Source: Sphingomonadaceae bacterium
GTDB lineage: Bacteria; Pseudomonadota; Alphaproteobacteria; Sphingomonadales; Sphingomonadaceae
Direction of reading: 5' to 3'
Length of the DNA stretch: 56,035 bases
NCBI GenBank assembly: GCA_030147805.1
Contig: JASBUR010000043.1
Span: 1 to 56,035 of the forward strand
Made by a program: the position numbers and the translations under genes. The notes beneath the pieces are model-generated. The model was given only the letters and a program-made list of their open reading frames with translations. It had not been told where the DNA came from and did no database searches. This document shows, piece after piece, positions 17,890 through 26,733 of the stretch; position 1 is the stretch's first letter; each line of letters begins with the position of its first letter.

Positions 17890-19563
17890 ATGGTCAAGCT
17901 CAAGCGTCTTGCCTTCGTCGCGCTGCTGCTCGGCGGCACCGCCGCGCAGGCGGCGATTTTCGACGACTACCGCTCCGGGCTCCACGACTATGTGCAGGGC
18001 CGGCACGCCTGGTCGGACGACGAACTGGGGCGCGCCTCGAGCCACTTCGCCGGGGCGCTTTCGCACTCGCCCGACGACCCCGTGCTGCTGCGGCGCACCT
18101 TCGATCTGGCGCTCGCCGCCGGCGACCAGGCACTGGCGCTCAAGCTGGCGCCGCGGCTCGCCAGGAACGAGCGCTACGACACCACGCTGGCGCTGCTGCG
18201 CATCAGCGAGGCGGTGCAGAAGAAGGACTGGAAGTCGGTCGACGCGCTGCGCCAGCAGCTATCCGACGCCGGTTTCGCCGCCTTCGCGGCGCCGGTGATC
18301 GAGGCATGGACGCTCGAGGCGCGCGGCAAGTCGCGCGCGGCACTCGAAAAGCTCGACCCGGTGGCGCAGGAGGGTTTCGCCAAGGCCTATATCACCGAGC
18401 ATCGCGCCCATATCCTCAGCGCCGACAAGCAATGGGACGAGGCGGCGGCGCTCTACGAAACGCTGCTCGCGGGTGAAGGCGCGCAGGTGACGCGGCTGCG
18501 CGTCGCCGCGGCGAGCGCGCTCCAGAAGGCGAAGCGACCCGACGACGCGCGCCGGATGCTCGAATCGGGCGCGCGCGACCCGTCGGTCAGCCTGGCGCTG
18601 CGGCGTCTTGCGGCGGGCGACCCCATCAACGGCGGCGTCACCGATCCGCGCGAAGGCATTTCCGAGCTGTTCGCGCGGATGGCGGCCGACCTGTCGCGCG
18701 AACGCCCGCTGCCGATCGCGCTGGTACTGGCGCGGCTCTCGACCTTTCTCGCGCCCGCCAATGGCGATGCCTGGCTGATCACCGCCGACGTGCTGACGCG
18801 CAGCGGCCAATATGACGCGGCGATTGCCGCGCTCGACCATATCGAGCCGACCGACACGCTCGCCTCACTCGCCCGCGCGCGTCGCGCCGGCATCCTGCTC
18901 GAGACCGACCGGGCGCCGCAGTCGGTCGCGCTGCTCGAGGCGGCGGCGAAGGCGGACGATGCCGCGTGGGAAGACTGGTCGCGGCTCGGCGAGGCCTATC
19001 AGCGCACCGATCGCTTCGCCGAGTCGGCGCGCGCCTACGACCGCGCGCTGACGCTGGCGAAGGCCGACACGCCCGACCTCTGGACGCTCTATTTCTCGCG
19101 CGGCGCCGCGCATGAGCGCGCCGGCGACTGGCCGCAGGCCGAGGCCGACCTGCGGCAGGCGCTCAAGCTGGCGCCCAAGGAGGCGGCGGTGCTCAACTAT
19201 CTCGGCTATGCGCTGCTCGATCGCGGCGAGCGGCTGCCCGAAGCGCAGGCGCTGATCGAGGCGGCGGTCGAGCAGCGGCCCGACGACGGCCACATCATCG
19301 ATTCGCTCGGCTGGGCGCATTATGTCGCCGGCCGCTACGACAAGGCGGTCGAGCTGCTCGAACGCGCCGTTGCCGACGTTCCCGACGATGCGACGATCAA
19401 CGAGCATCTCGGCGATGCCTATTGGAAGGTCGGCCGCCGGACCGAGGCGCGCTATCGCTGGCGCGCGTCGCTCGAGGGCGGGCCCGACGAGGCCGGCCAG
19501 AAGCGCGTGGCCGCCAAGCTCGACTTCGGCCTCACCAGCGCGTTGGCTTCCCGGCAGCCGTGA
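17890..19563 (+). CDS. Secreted TPR-repeat protein
   Basis: A 557-aa tetratricopeptide repeat protein with an N-terminal signal segment (MVKLKRLAFVALLLGGTAAQA). Repeats run through the whole mature part and are clearest at the C-terminus, for example AVLNYLGYALLDRGERLPEAQ, DSLGWAHYVAGRYDKAVELL and INEHLGDAYWKVGRRTEARY. It is likely periplasmic or outer-membrane associated and scaffolds other proteins; no enzymatic motif is visible. It lies 25 bp after etfD, and its stop overlaps the ispE start, so it is probably in one transcription unit with both. Confidence 0.85.
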   Translation: MVKLKRLAFVALLLGGTAAQAAIFDDYRSGLHDYVQGRHAWSDDELGRASSHFAGALSHSPDDPVLLRRTFDLALAAGDQALALKLAPRLARNERYDTTLALLRISEAVQKKDWKSVDALRQQLSDAGFAAFAAPVIEAWTLEARGKSRAALEKLDPVAQEGFAKAYITEHRAHILSADKQWDEAAALYETLLAGEGAQVTRLRVAAASALQKAKRPDDARRMLESGARDPSVSLALRRLAAGDPINGGVTDPREGISELFARMAADLSRERPLPIALVLARLSTFLAPANGDAWLITADVLTRSGQYDAAIAALDHIEPTDTLASLARARRAGILLETDRAPQSVALLEAAAKADDAAWEDWSRLGEAYQRTDRFAESARAYDRALTLAKADTPDLWTLYFSRGAAHERAGDWPQAEADLRQALKLAPKEAAVLNYLGYALLDRGERLPEAQALIEAAVEQRPDDGHIIDSLGWAHYVAGRYDKAVELLERAVADVPDDATINEHLGDAYWKVGRRTEARYRWRASLEGGPDEAGQKRVAAKLDFGLTSALASRQP

Positions 19564-20408
19564 CGCCCGACCCGGAGGTGCTGCGGGACGTCGGCTACGC
19601 CAAGCTCAACCTCGCGCTGCACGTCCGGCGGCGGCGCGCGGACGGCTATCACGACCTCGAGACGATCTTTGCCTTCACCGAGCTCGGTGACGGGCTGAGC
19701 GTCGTCGCCGCCGACACGCTGTCGTTGCGGCTCGCGGGTGACTTCGCCGGTGCCGTACCGCCGGGCGCCGACAATCTGGTGCTGCGCGCCGCGCGGGCGC
19801 TCGACGGCGGTGCGGGCAGGGGAGCGGCGATCACGCTCGACAAGCGCCTGCCGATCGCCGCGGGGCTGGGCGGCGGCTCGGCCGACGCCGCGGCGACGCT
19901 GCGGCTGCTCAACCGGCTGTGGCGTCTCGACTGGCCGCCCGAGAGGCTCGCCGAACTGGGCGCGACGCTCGGCGCCGATGTCGCCGCCTGCGTGCACAGC
20001 CGCACGCTGCGCGGCGAAGCGAAGGGCGAAGCGCTCGTCGCGATCGACGACAGCGGGCTGTCGGGTACCACGGTGATCCTCGTCAATCCGCGCGTCGCGG
20101 TTCCGACCCCCGCGGTGTTCGCGCGCTGGGACGGCGTCGATCGCGGGCCGCTCGCCCAAGGCGACCCCGTTGCCGCTGCCGCGAGCGGTCGCAACGACCT
20201 CGAAGCCCCGGCGCTCGGCCTCGCGCCGATGATCGGCGAGGTGCTCGCGGCGCTGTCGGCGCTGGGCGGCGCGCAGCTGGTGCGCATGTCGGGTTCGGGC
20301 GCCACCTGCTTCGCGCTGCTCGCCAACAGCCACGCCGCCGAAGCCGGCGCCGCGGCGCTGGCGGCGGCGCATCCCGGCTGGTGGATCGCCGCGACGCGGC
20401 TGCGCTGA
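19560..20408 (+). CDS. ispE: 4-diphosphocytidyl-2-C-methyl-D-erythritol kinase
   Basis: The 282-aa GHMP kinase phosphorylates CDP-methylerythritol in the MEP isoprenoid pathway. Signatures are YAKLNLALHVRRRRADGYHD at the N-terminus, the ATP-binding PIAAGLGGGSADAAATLR near residue 95 and the C-terminal RMSGSGATCFAL. The start is GTG at 19560, overlapping the TPR gene stop as GTGA; a long upstream extension of the frame lies entirely within that gene and is rejected. Confidence 0.93.
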   Translation: MTPDPEVLRDVGYAKLNLALHVRRRRADGYHDLETIFAFTELGDGLSVVAADTLSLRLAGDFAGAVPPGADNLVLRAARALDGGAGRGAAITLDKRLPIAAGLGGGSADAAATLRLLNRLWRLDWPPERLAELGATLGADVAACVHSRTLRGEAKGEALVAIDDSGLSGTTVILVNPRVAVPTPAVFARWDGVDRGPLAQGDPVAAAASGRNDLEAPALGLAPMIGEVLAALSALGGAQLVRMSGSGATCFALLANSHAAEAGAAALAAAHPGWWIAATRLR

Positions 20409-20468
20409 GCTTCCGGTCGGCGCGTCGATGTCCTATAGCCGCGCCATCCATCAGATCGAAGGCTGACC

Positions 20469-21662
20469 ATGACCGCTGCCGCCGCCGCTTCCTGGCCCAA
20501 GTTCAACTGGGAGGATCCGCTCCTCCTCGACCGCAGCCTCACCGAGGAAGAGCGCATGGTGCGCGACAGCGCGCGCGCCTTTGCCGACGAACATCTGATG
20601 CCGATCGTCAAGAATGCCAACCGCCACGAGAGCTACGACCGTTCGCTGATGCAGCGCTTCGGCGAGGCGGGGCTGCTCGGGCCGACGATCGAAGGCTATG
20701 GCTGCGCCGGGGTGTCCTACGTCGCCTATGGGCTGATCGCGCGCGAGGTCGAGCGCGCCGATTCGGCCTATCGCTCGGCGATGTCGGTGCAGTCGTCGCT
20801 CGTCATGTACCCGATCTGGGCCTATGGCACCGAGGCTCAGCGCGAGCGCTATTTGCCGAAGCTCGCCAGCGGCGAGTGGATCGGCTCATTCGGGCTGACC
20901 GAGCCCGATGCCGGTTCGGACCCGGGCAGCATGAAGACCCGCGCGAAGAAGACCGCCGACGGCTATGTGCTGAACGGCGCCAAGATGTGGATCACCAGCT
21001 CGCCGATCGCCGACGTGTTCGTCGTCTGGGCGAGATGCGACGACGAGGTGATCCGCGGCTTCGTGCTCGAGCGCGGCGATGTCGGGCTGACCACCGCCAA
21101 GATCGAGGGCAAATTCTCGCTGCGCGCCTGGGTGACCGGCGAGATCTCGATGAATGACGTCCATATCCCCGCCGATCGGCTGCTGCCGGGCGTCGAGGGC
21201 CTGAAAGGCCCGTTCGGCTGCCTCAACAACGCGCGCTACGGCATCGCCTGGGGCGCGATGGGCGCGGCGGAATTCTGCTGGCACGCGGCACGCCAGTACG
21301 GACTCGACCGCAAGCAGTTCGGGCGCCCGCTGGCGCAGACGCAGCTCTTCCAGAAGAAGCTCGCCGACATGCAGACCGAAATCACGCTCGGACTGACTGC
21401 GGCGCTGGCCGCCGGGCGGCTGATGGACTCGCACGACCTGGCGCCCGAGGCGATCAGCCTGCTGAAGCGCAACAACTGCGGCAAGGCGCTCGATATCGCG
21501 CGCGTCGCGCGCGACATGCACGGCGGCAACGGCGTGTCCGATGAATATCATGTCATCCGGCATGCGATGAATCTCGAGGCGGTCAACACCTATGAGGGGA
21601 CGCACGACGTCCATGCGCTGATCCTGGGCCGCGCGCAGACGGGTCTTCAGGCCTTCTTCTAG
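20469..21662 (+). CDS. gcdH: Glutaryl-CoA dehydrogenase
   Basis: This 397-aa acyl-CoA dehydrogenase matches the glutaryl-CoA branch: [19 protein letters not shown] at the N-terminus, [38 protein letters not shown], and [20 protein letters not shown] with the catalytic base Glu in YEGT. It oxidises and decarboxylates glutaryl-CoA to crotonyl-CoA in lysine and tryptophan breakdown, passing electrons to ETF and then to the EtfD encoded upstream. It lies 60 bp after ispE. Confidence 0.92.
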   Translation: MTAAAAASWPKFNWEDPLLLDRSLTEEERMVRDSARAFADEHLMPIVKNANRHESYDRSLMQRFGEAGLLGPTIEGYGCAGVSYVAYGLIAREVERADSAYRSAMSVQSSLVMYPIWAYGTEAQRERYLPKLASGEWIGSFGLTEPDAGSDPGSMKTRAKKTADGYVLNGAKMWITSSPIADVFVVWARCDDEVIRGFVLERGDVGLTTAKIEGKFSLRAWVTGEISMNDVHIPADRLLPGVEGLKGPFGCLNNARYGIAWGAMGAAEFCWHAARQYGLDRKQFGRPLAQTQLFQKKLADMQTEITLGLTAALAAGRLMDSHDLAPEAISLLKRNNCGKALDIARVARDMHGGNGVSDEYHVIRHAMNLEAVNTYEGTHDVHALILGRAQTGLQAFF

Positions 21663-21749
21663 CCTCTCTATTAGGATAGCTGTTTGCTCTTGCTGCATTG
21701 CAGCATGAGCATTGCTGCCGTGCAAACCGCGTGGCGCTCAAAATTCCGC

Positions 21750-21778
21750 TTGACGCTAAGCTGAGTGCTACTTTAAAG
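21750..21778 (+). promoter_or_regulatory. Candidate promoter upstream of small secreted protein
   Basis: A TTGACG box (21750-21755) and a TTAAAG box (21773-21778) are separated by 17 nt, about 70 nt before the ATG at 21848. The surrounding 185-bp gap is more AT-rich than its neighbours and includes short TTGCTGCATTGCAGCA-type palindromes. Confidence 0.45.
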
Positions 21779-21847
21779 CGGGGCTCACTAGTTTGAGCGT
21801 AACTCAACAAGCGGGCCTGACGGGGGCCCTGTGCTAGGAGAAACCTG

Positions 21848-22126
21848 ATGCGCAACCTTCTGATCGCCGCCGCGACTGCCGGCCTGTTCATCGTTTCGGC
21901 GCCGGCTTCGGCTGACGAGAGCTGCAGCGCGACCTCGTCGCAGCTGCGCAGCGTCGCTGCCACCGCCGATGCTGCGGCCGCGAAGAAGGCGCTCGGCTTC
22001 GTGTCGATCGGCGAGAAGCTGTGCGACCAGGGCGCCGACCGCGCCGCCGGCAAGAAGTTCGCCGCCGCGGCCAAGGCGCTCAACGTCGACCTCGCGTCGC
22101 TGACGCCGGCCGCCGCCGCCAAGTAA
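21848..22126 (+). CDS. Small exported Ala-rich protein of unknown function
   Basis: A 92-aa protein with a clear signal peptide (MRNLLIAAATAGLFIVSAPASA) followed by a short, Ala- and Lys-rich helical mature part with two cysteines (near residues 26 and 59) that could form a disulfide. AGGAGA sits 6 nt before the ATG. It has its own promoter-like sequence and a strong terminator, so it appears to be an independently expressed, possibly abundant periplasmic protein. I do not recognise the family. Confidence 0.8.
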   Translation: MRNLLIAAATAGLFIVSAPASADESCSATSSQLRSVAATADAAAAKKALGFVSIGEKLCDQGADRAAGKKFAAAAKALNVDLASLTPAAAAK

Positions 22127-22157
22127 GGAATTTTCCCCTCCCCAGGGGAATGTTCTG

Positions 22158-22191
22158 GGCCGCGCCTCCCGACGGAGGCGCGGCCTTTTCT
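22158..22191 (+). terminator. Rho-independent terminator
   Basis: A perfect 12-bp GC-rich stem (22158-22169 / 22174-22185) with a CGAC loop is followed by TTTTCT. It lies 32 nt after the small exported protein gene. Confidence 0.9.
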
Positions 22192-22206
22192 ATGGGATTG
22201 CGATGC

Positions 22207-22947
22207 ATGGCCGCTCGTGACATGGGGCGCGCCATGCATCCCGTCGTCCTCGCCGGCACCGCGCCGATCCTGCTCGTCGCCGATCACGCCTCCAACCATG
22301 TGCCCGACGACGTCGCACTGGGCATCGACGCGGCGATGCTCGACGAGCATGTTGCGATCGATGTCGGCACCGACACGCTGACGCGCGCGCTGGCGCGCCG
22401 TCTCGATGCCCCGGCGGTCATCGCTAGCGTGTCGCGTCTCGTGATCGATCTCAACCGCGACGTCGAGGCGGCGGGGCTCGTTCCGCATCTCAGCGACGGC
22501 CGCGTCGTCCCGGGAAACGCCGACCTGCCGCCGGGCGCCCGCGCCGGCCGCGTCGCGCGCTTCCATGCTCCCTATCATGCGGCGATCGATGCGGCAGTCG
22601 CGCGCCATGCCCCGCGCTTGCTCGTCGCGATGCACAGCTTCACGCCGCGCCTCGCGACACGGCCCGACGCGGCGCGCCCGTGGCCGGTCGGCATCCTCTA
22701 CAACGAAGATGAACGTGCCGCGCGGCCGATGATCGCCGCGCTGCGGGCGAGGGGGCTGCCGGTCGGCGACAACGAGCCCTATTCGGGACGCGAGCTCAAC
22801 TACACGATGAACCGTCACGCCGAGGCGCGCGGGCTGCCCTATATCAATATCGAGATGCGCCAGGATGAGTTGGCCGATGCGGCCGCCATCGAACGCTGGG
22901 CAGACCTGCTGACCGAAGCGGTCCGCGAGACCGCGGCGCGCCTCTAG
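22207..22947 (+). CDS. N-formylglutamate amidohydrolase family protein
   Basis: The roughly 246-aa protein belongs to the N-formylglutamate deformylase (HutG2-like) family. ILLVADHASNHVP, SRLVIDLNRDVEA, ARFHAPYHAAID, LVAMHSFTP and YINIEMRQDEL provide the His/Asp/Glu pattern of the zinc site. It probably hydrolyses N-formyl amino acids. No histidine-degradation gene is nearby, so a role in hut is not supported by context. The start is uncertain: ATGs at 22207, 22222 and 22234 are in frame and none has a clear Shine-Dalgarno. Confidence 0.8.
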   Translation: MAARDMGRAMHPVVLAGTAPILLVADHASNHVPDDVALGIDAAMLDEHVAIDVGTDTLTRALARRLDAPAVIASVSRLVIDLNRDVEAAGLVPHLSDGRVVPGNADLPPGARAGRVARFHAPYHAAIDAAVARHAPRLLVAMHSFTPRLATRPDAARPWPVGILYNEDERAARPMIAALRARGLPVGDNEPYSGRELNYTMNRHAEARGLPYINIEMRQDELADAAAIERWADLLTEAVRETAARL

Positions 22948-23783
22948 GCGCGGCGCCGCCGGCGACGCAGCCCGAGCGCGAGCGCGCCGAGTCCGAACAG
23001 GCCGATCGCCGCGGGTTCGGGGGCCGGAATGGTATATTCGACGCGAATATTCTCGACCTTGAAGCCGTCGGGGCGGTTCGATCCCGAGCGCATATAATCG
23101 CCGACGCTCGCCGCGATGATGAGCGTGTTGCCCTTGTAGAGCGTGTCGGCGTTGAAGGTGCGGTAGTTGCTCGAGCTGCCGCCGGTCGTGTCGATATAGT
23201 GCGTCATCACCGACAGACGCTGCGCGGAGTCGCTCATGTTGACGCTGGTGCCGAAGGGGACCGTCGACGTGCCGATGTAGAAGCTGGCGTCGGTGTCCGA
23301 CCCGGAGCCCGAATAGCCGCTCACGCTCATCGCATAGGCGTTGAGGTCGGCGCCGGTCGCGGTGACCTCGCCGTCGAAGCGGAACACCAGGAAGTCGATC
23401 CCCGAGGCGTTGTCGGTAATGTGCGCGTTGTTGCTCGAGCCGTCGCCCTCGCTGCGGTTGGTGACGCCGAGCCCGTTGCTGTACTCGCCGACGAACGCCG
23501 TCCGCCAGTTGCTCAGCGCGCCGGTGCTGCTGTTCTGGCTGGCCGACCAGGCGGTGACGCGCACCTGCGACGACAGGCCGAGCCCGTCGAGGAAGGTGAA
23601 GACGCGGGCATTGCCGTCGCTGCCGTCGAGGCCGCAGCTGGTGGTGCAGTTGCCGGCAAGATCGATCGAGACGGGTACGGCCTGCGCCGGCGCGCCGAGC
23701 ATTAGAGACGCCGCCAGCGTCATGCCAGCGGCGATCGACCCGAAAGAGGCGCGCAACCGTTTCAATTTCAGCCCTATGATCAT
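22944..23783 (-). CDS. PEP-CTERM sorting domain protein
   Basis: This 279-aa exported protein has a hydrophobic leader (GMTLAASLMLGAPAQA) and ends with PAPEPAAIGLFGLGALALGL followed by an Arg tail, the PEP-CTERM tripartite signal recognised by exosortase and then cleaved. The mature part is rich in Ser, Gly, Asn and Thr and predicted beta; the ligand or function is unknown. Its 4-nt overlap with the amidohydrolase is tail to tail. The open frame continues to 24575, but that part runs through the neighbouring gene in another frame and is not credible; an ATG at 23819 is an alternative start. Confidence 0.85.
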   Translation of the reverse strand: MIIGLKLKRLRASFGSIAAGMTLAASLMLGAPAQAVPVSIDLAGNCTTSCGLDGSDGNARVFTFLDGLGLSSQVRVTAWSASQNSSTGALSNWRTAFVGEYSNGLGVTNRSEGDGSSNNAHITDNASGIDFLVFRFDGEVTATGADLNAYAMSVSGYSGSGSDTDASFYIGTSTVPFGTSVNMSDSAQRLSVMTHYIDTTGGSSSNYRTFNADTLYKGNTLIIAASVGDYMRSGSNRPDGFKVENIRVEYTIPAPEPAAIGLFGLGALALGLRRRRRRA

Positions 23784-23899
23784 GCCCACGCAGCGGCGGC
23801 ATCGCAAAAACGGTGCCATCCTCTCAAGGATATGGAAAGTCGGACTAATCTTCCGGTGGCGGTCGTCGGCGTCGACGCGATTGTAAACTGTTCCGACAG

Positions 23900-24610
23900 T
23901 TAGCGGCGGCGCAGCCCGACCGCCAGGACGCCCAATCCGAACAGCGCGAACAGCGCCGGTTCGGGAACCGAATTGTAGTCCACGGCGGTCCAGAAGCGGA
24001 TATGCGAGACGGAAGGCTGCTTGTTGCCGCTCGTGAGCAGCCCCTCGGTCGAATAGCGACCGGCGTATACGCCGGTCGGAATTTCGTAGAGCGAATAGGA
24101 ATTGGAAGCCTTGATCGTCAGATAGGCGATGTCGACCGAGCCGGCCTCGATCTGGGCGATGAGCGACTGGTCGAAGGCCCAGGTGAACTGCTTGCCGCCG
24201 TCCTCGATCCACACCCGGATGCCATTGCCCGACGAACTCCCGCTGCCCGATTCGCGGTAGAGCAGCAGGTCGACGAGTTCGCCAGTGGCCATCATCACGG
24301 CTTGCTCGACGCGTTCCTCGCTGTCGCCGCCGCCGCTCGATCCGTAGAGTCCGTCGGTGTTGCTGTAGAGCCCGTTGACGTCGCCATAGCTGGCGGGTCC
24401 CGACCCCGAATAGCAGCCGACCGATTCGAGGTCGATCGACTGGTAGGGGCCGGCGGAGTCGACCGGACTGCGGCAATAGCCCGTCGGCAACGCGCCGCCC
24501 ACGGTGCTGTACGGATTGGTCGGGTAGGGCGTGGCGAGCGCCGCCGGTGCGCCGAGCAAAACGCCCAACGCCCACAGCAGATGCCCAGCAACCGTCAAAT
24601 GCCTACGCAT
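23900..24610 (-). CDS. PEP-CTERM sorting domain protein
   Basis: A 236-aa exported protein with signal segment GHLLWALGVLLGAPAALA and the C-terminal sorting signal SVPEPALFALFGLGVLAVGL followed by Arg residues. The mature part is Ser/Gly/Tyr rich (SGSGPASYGDVNGLYSNTDG), with no recognisable enzymatic motif. The ATG at 24610 has AGGGG upstream. It is 116 bp upstream of the second PEP-CTERM gene on the same strand, and the two are unlike in sequence outside the signal, so they are neighbours of the same sorting class rather than recent duplicates. No exosortase gene is in this window. Confidence 0.85.
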   Translation of the reverse strand: MRRHLTVAGHLLWALGVLLGAPAALATPYPTNPYSTVGGALPTGYCRSPVDSAGPYQSIDLESVGCYSGSGPASYGDVNGLYSNTDGLYGSSGGGDSEERVEQAVMMATGELVDLLLYRESGSGSSSGNGIRVWIEDGGKQFTWAFDQSLIAQIEAGSVDIAYLTIKASNSYSLYEIPTGVYAGRYSTEGLLTSGNKQPSVSHIRFWTAVDYNSVPEPALFALFGLGVLAVGLRRR

Positions 24611-24791
24611 TAGCACCCCTAACTACCGTAATTTCCCTAGCAAGCTTGGACCGGAAGTACAAGGCGGCCGTAACGGCCCCCGTTGCGAGCCGCGTGAGAA
24701 TCCAATAACCGCTCGGGCGACGATCGCTTGATCGAAGTTTTAACATGCCATCCTTTATTGATCGTTAGTTGCGCGACGGGGGAGCGAGACG

Positions 24792-26516
24792 ATGACCAGG
24801 ACGCGGTTCGACAAGGCGACGCTGCCCAGCCGGCATGTCAGTGTCGGTCCGGAGCGTGCGCCGCATCGTTCCTATTATTATGCCATGGGGCTCGACGAGG
24901 AGGCGATCTCGCGTCCTTTTGTTGGCATCGCTTCGGCGGGCAACGACAGCGCGCCATGCAACACCACGCTCGACGCGCAGGCCGACGTCGCGCGCGACGG
25001 CGTGACCGCCGCCGGCGGGATGCCGCGGCGCTTCAACACCATCACCGTCACCGACGGCATCGCCATGGGCCATCAGGGGATGAAATCGTCGCTGGTCAGC
25101 CGCGAGGTGATCGCCGATTCGGTCGAGCTGTCGATGCGCGGCCATTGCTACGACGCGCTGATCGGCTTCGCCGGCTGCGACAAATCGCTGCCCGGCATGA
25201 TGATGGCGATGCTGCGCCTCAACGTGCCGTCGATCTTCGTCTACGGCGGTTCGATCCTGCCCGGCCACTTCCACGGCAAGGACGTCACCGTCGTCGACGT
25301 GTTCGAGGCGGTCGGCGGCTATGCGGCGGGCAATTGCCCGCTGCAGGAGCTGATCGAGCTCGAGAAGGTCGCCTGCCCGGGCCACGGCGCCTGCGGCGGC
25401 CAGTTCACCGCCAACACCATGGCCTGCGTCGCCGAGGCGATCGGGCTGTCGCTGCCCAATTCGAACATGACGCCGGCACCCTATGAAAGCCGCGCCGACA
25501 TTGCGCGCGCCGCCGGCGTTCAGGTGATGAATCTCATCGAGCGCAACTTGAGGCCGCGTGACATCTGCACGCGGGAAGCCTTTGAGAATGCAGCGCGCGT
25601 CGTTGCCGCCACTGGCGGATCGACCAACGGCGCGCTGCACCTGCCGGCGATGGCGGCGGAGGCGGGAATCGACTTCGACCTGTTCGACGTCGCGGCGATC
25701 TTCAAGTCGACGCCCTATCTCGCCGACCTCAAGCCCGGCGGCAAATATGTCGCCAAGGACATGCACGAGGCGGGAGGCGTCTACATGCTGATGAAGACGC
25801 TGCTCGACGGCGGCTTCCTCAACGGCGACTGCCTGACGGTAACCGGCAAGACGCTCGGCGAGAACATCGACGAGGTGACCTGGAACCCCGATCAGAAGGT
25901 CATCTACCCGGTCAGCAGCCCGATCAGCCCGACGGGCGGCGTCGTCGGTCTCAAGGGCAGCCTGGCGCCCGACGGCGCGATCGTGAAGGTCGCCGGCCTC
26001 CACAGGCTGCAGTTCGAGGGACCGGCGCGCGTGTTCGACTGCGAGGAGGATTGCTTCGCCGCGGTCGAGGCGCGCACCTATCGCGAGGGCGAGGTGCTGA
26101 TCATCCGCTACGAAGGGCCCAAGGGCGGGCCCGGCATGCGCGAGATGCTGTCGACGACGGCGGCGATCTACGGCCAGGGGATGGGCGACAAGGTGGCGCT
26201 GATCACCGACGGCCGCTTCTCGGGCGCGACGCGCGGCTTCTGCATCGGCCACGTCGGGCCCGAGGCCGCCGAGGGCGGGCCGATCGCGCTGATCCGCGAC
26301 GGCGACCGGATCCGCATCGACGCCGAAGCGGGAACGATCGACCTCGACGTTGCCGACGAGGAGCTGGCGCGGCGCCGCGCCGCGTGGCGCCCGCGCGAGC
26401 ACGACTATCAGTCGGGCGCGCTATGGAAATATGCCCAGCTCGTCGGCCCGGCGCGCACCGGCGCGCAGACGCATCGCGGCGCCAAGGCCGAGACTCACGT
26501 CTACGCCGACATCTAA
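24792..26516 (+). CDS. ilvD: Dihydroxy-acid dehydratase
   Basis: The 574-aa enzyme dehydrates 2,3-dihydroxy-isovalerate and 2,3-dihydroxy-3-methylvalerate in branched-chain amino acid synthesis. Key segments are [42 protein letters not shown] (Fe-S cysteines), [12 protein letters not shown], and the C-terminal [23 protein letters not shown]. The related sugar-acid dehydratases share this fold, but the length and motifs favour IlvD. The ATG at 24792 follows a GGGGGAGCGAG stretch. The gene is preceded by a 181-bp AT-richer gap. Confidence 0.92.
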   Translation: MTRTRFDKATLPSRHVSVGPERAPHRSYYYAMGLDEEAISRPFVGIASAGNDSAPCNTTLDAQADVARDGVTAAGGMPRRFNTITVTDGIAMGHQGMKSSLVSREVIADSVELSMRGHCYDALIGFAGCDKSLPGMMMAMLRLNVPSIFVYGGSILPGHFHGKDVTVVDVFEAVGGYAAGNCPLQELIELEKVACPGHGACGGQFTANTMACVAEAIGLSLPNSNMTPAPYESRADIARAAGVQVMNLIERNLRPRDICTREAFENAARVVAATGGSTNGALHLPAMAAEAGIDFDLFDVAAIFKSTPYLADLKPGGKYVAKDMHEAGGVYMLMKTLLDGGFLNGDCLTVTGKTLGENIDEVTWNPDQKVIYPVSSPISPTGGVVGLKGSLAPDGAIVKVAGLHRLQFEGPARVFDCEEDCFAAVEARTYREGEVLIIRYEGPKGGPGMREMLSTTAAIYGQGMGDKVALITDGRFSGATRGFCIGHVGPEAAEGGPIALIRDGDRIRIDAEAGTIDLDVADEELARRRAAWRPREHDYQSGALWKYAQLVGPARTGAQTHRGAKAETHVYADI

Positions 26517-26671
26517 CTCGCGCGCGGCGCGCCGCCCGGATCGATCAGCGACCAGATCGGGCGGCCGTTGCCGTCGCGCGGGATCTCGCCCGGGGTGTGT
26601 GCGACTTGCGTCGGCGCGCAGGCCGACAGCGCGAGCGCCGCGCCGAGCGCGAGCAAAACAGGTGATGGCAA
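26513..26671 (-). CDS. Small lipoprotein
   Basis: A 52-codon frame encodes a leader [17 protein letters not shown] with an ideal lipobox (LSAC), followed by a polar tail that includes [18 protein letters not shown]. The start is TTG at 26671, with GGAGAA 6 nt upstream. The stop overlaps the ilvD stop codon tail to tail by 3-4 nt. This kind of tiny lipoprotein is often missed by gene finders; its function is unknown. Confidence 0.7.
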   Translation of the reverse strand: MPSPVLLALGAALALSACAPTQVAHTPGEIPRDGNGRPIWSLIDPGGAPRAS

Positions 26672-26733
26672 GGCCGGTTCTCCGCAACTAGAAGCTGGAT
26701 TTCCTACGCCGCACCAGCCTGGACAGTTCCGCG

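Noticed and set aside
23784..24575. N-terminal extension joining the two PEP-CTERM regions in one frame
   Set aside because: The part upstream of 23819 overlaps the other PEP-CTERM gene in a different frame and has Arg/Gly-rich composition.
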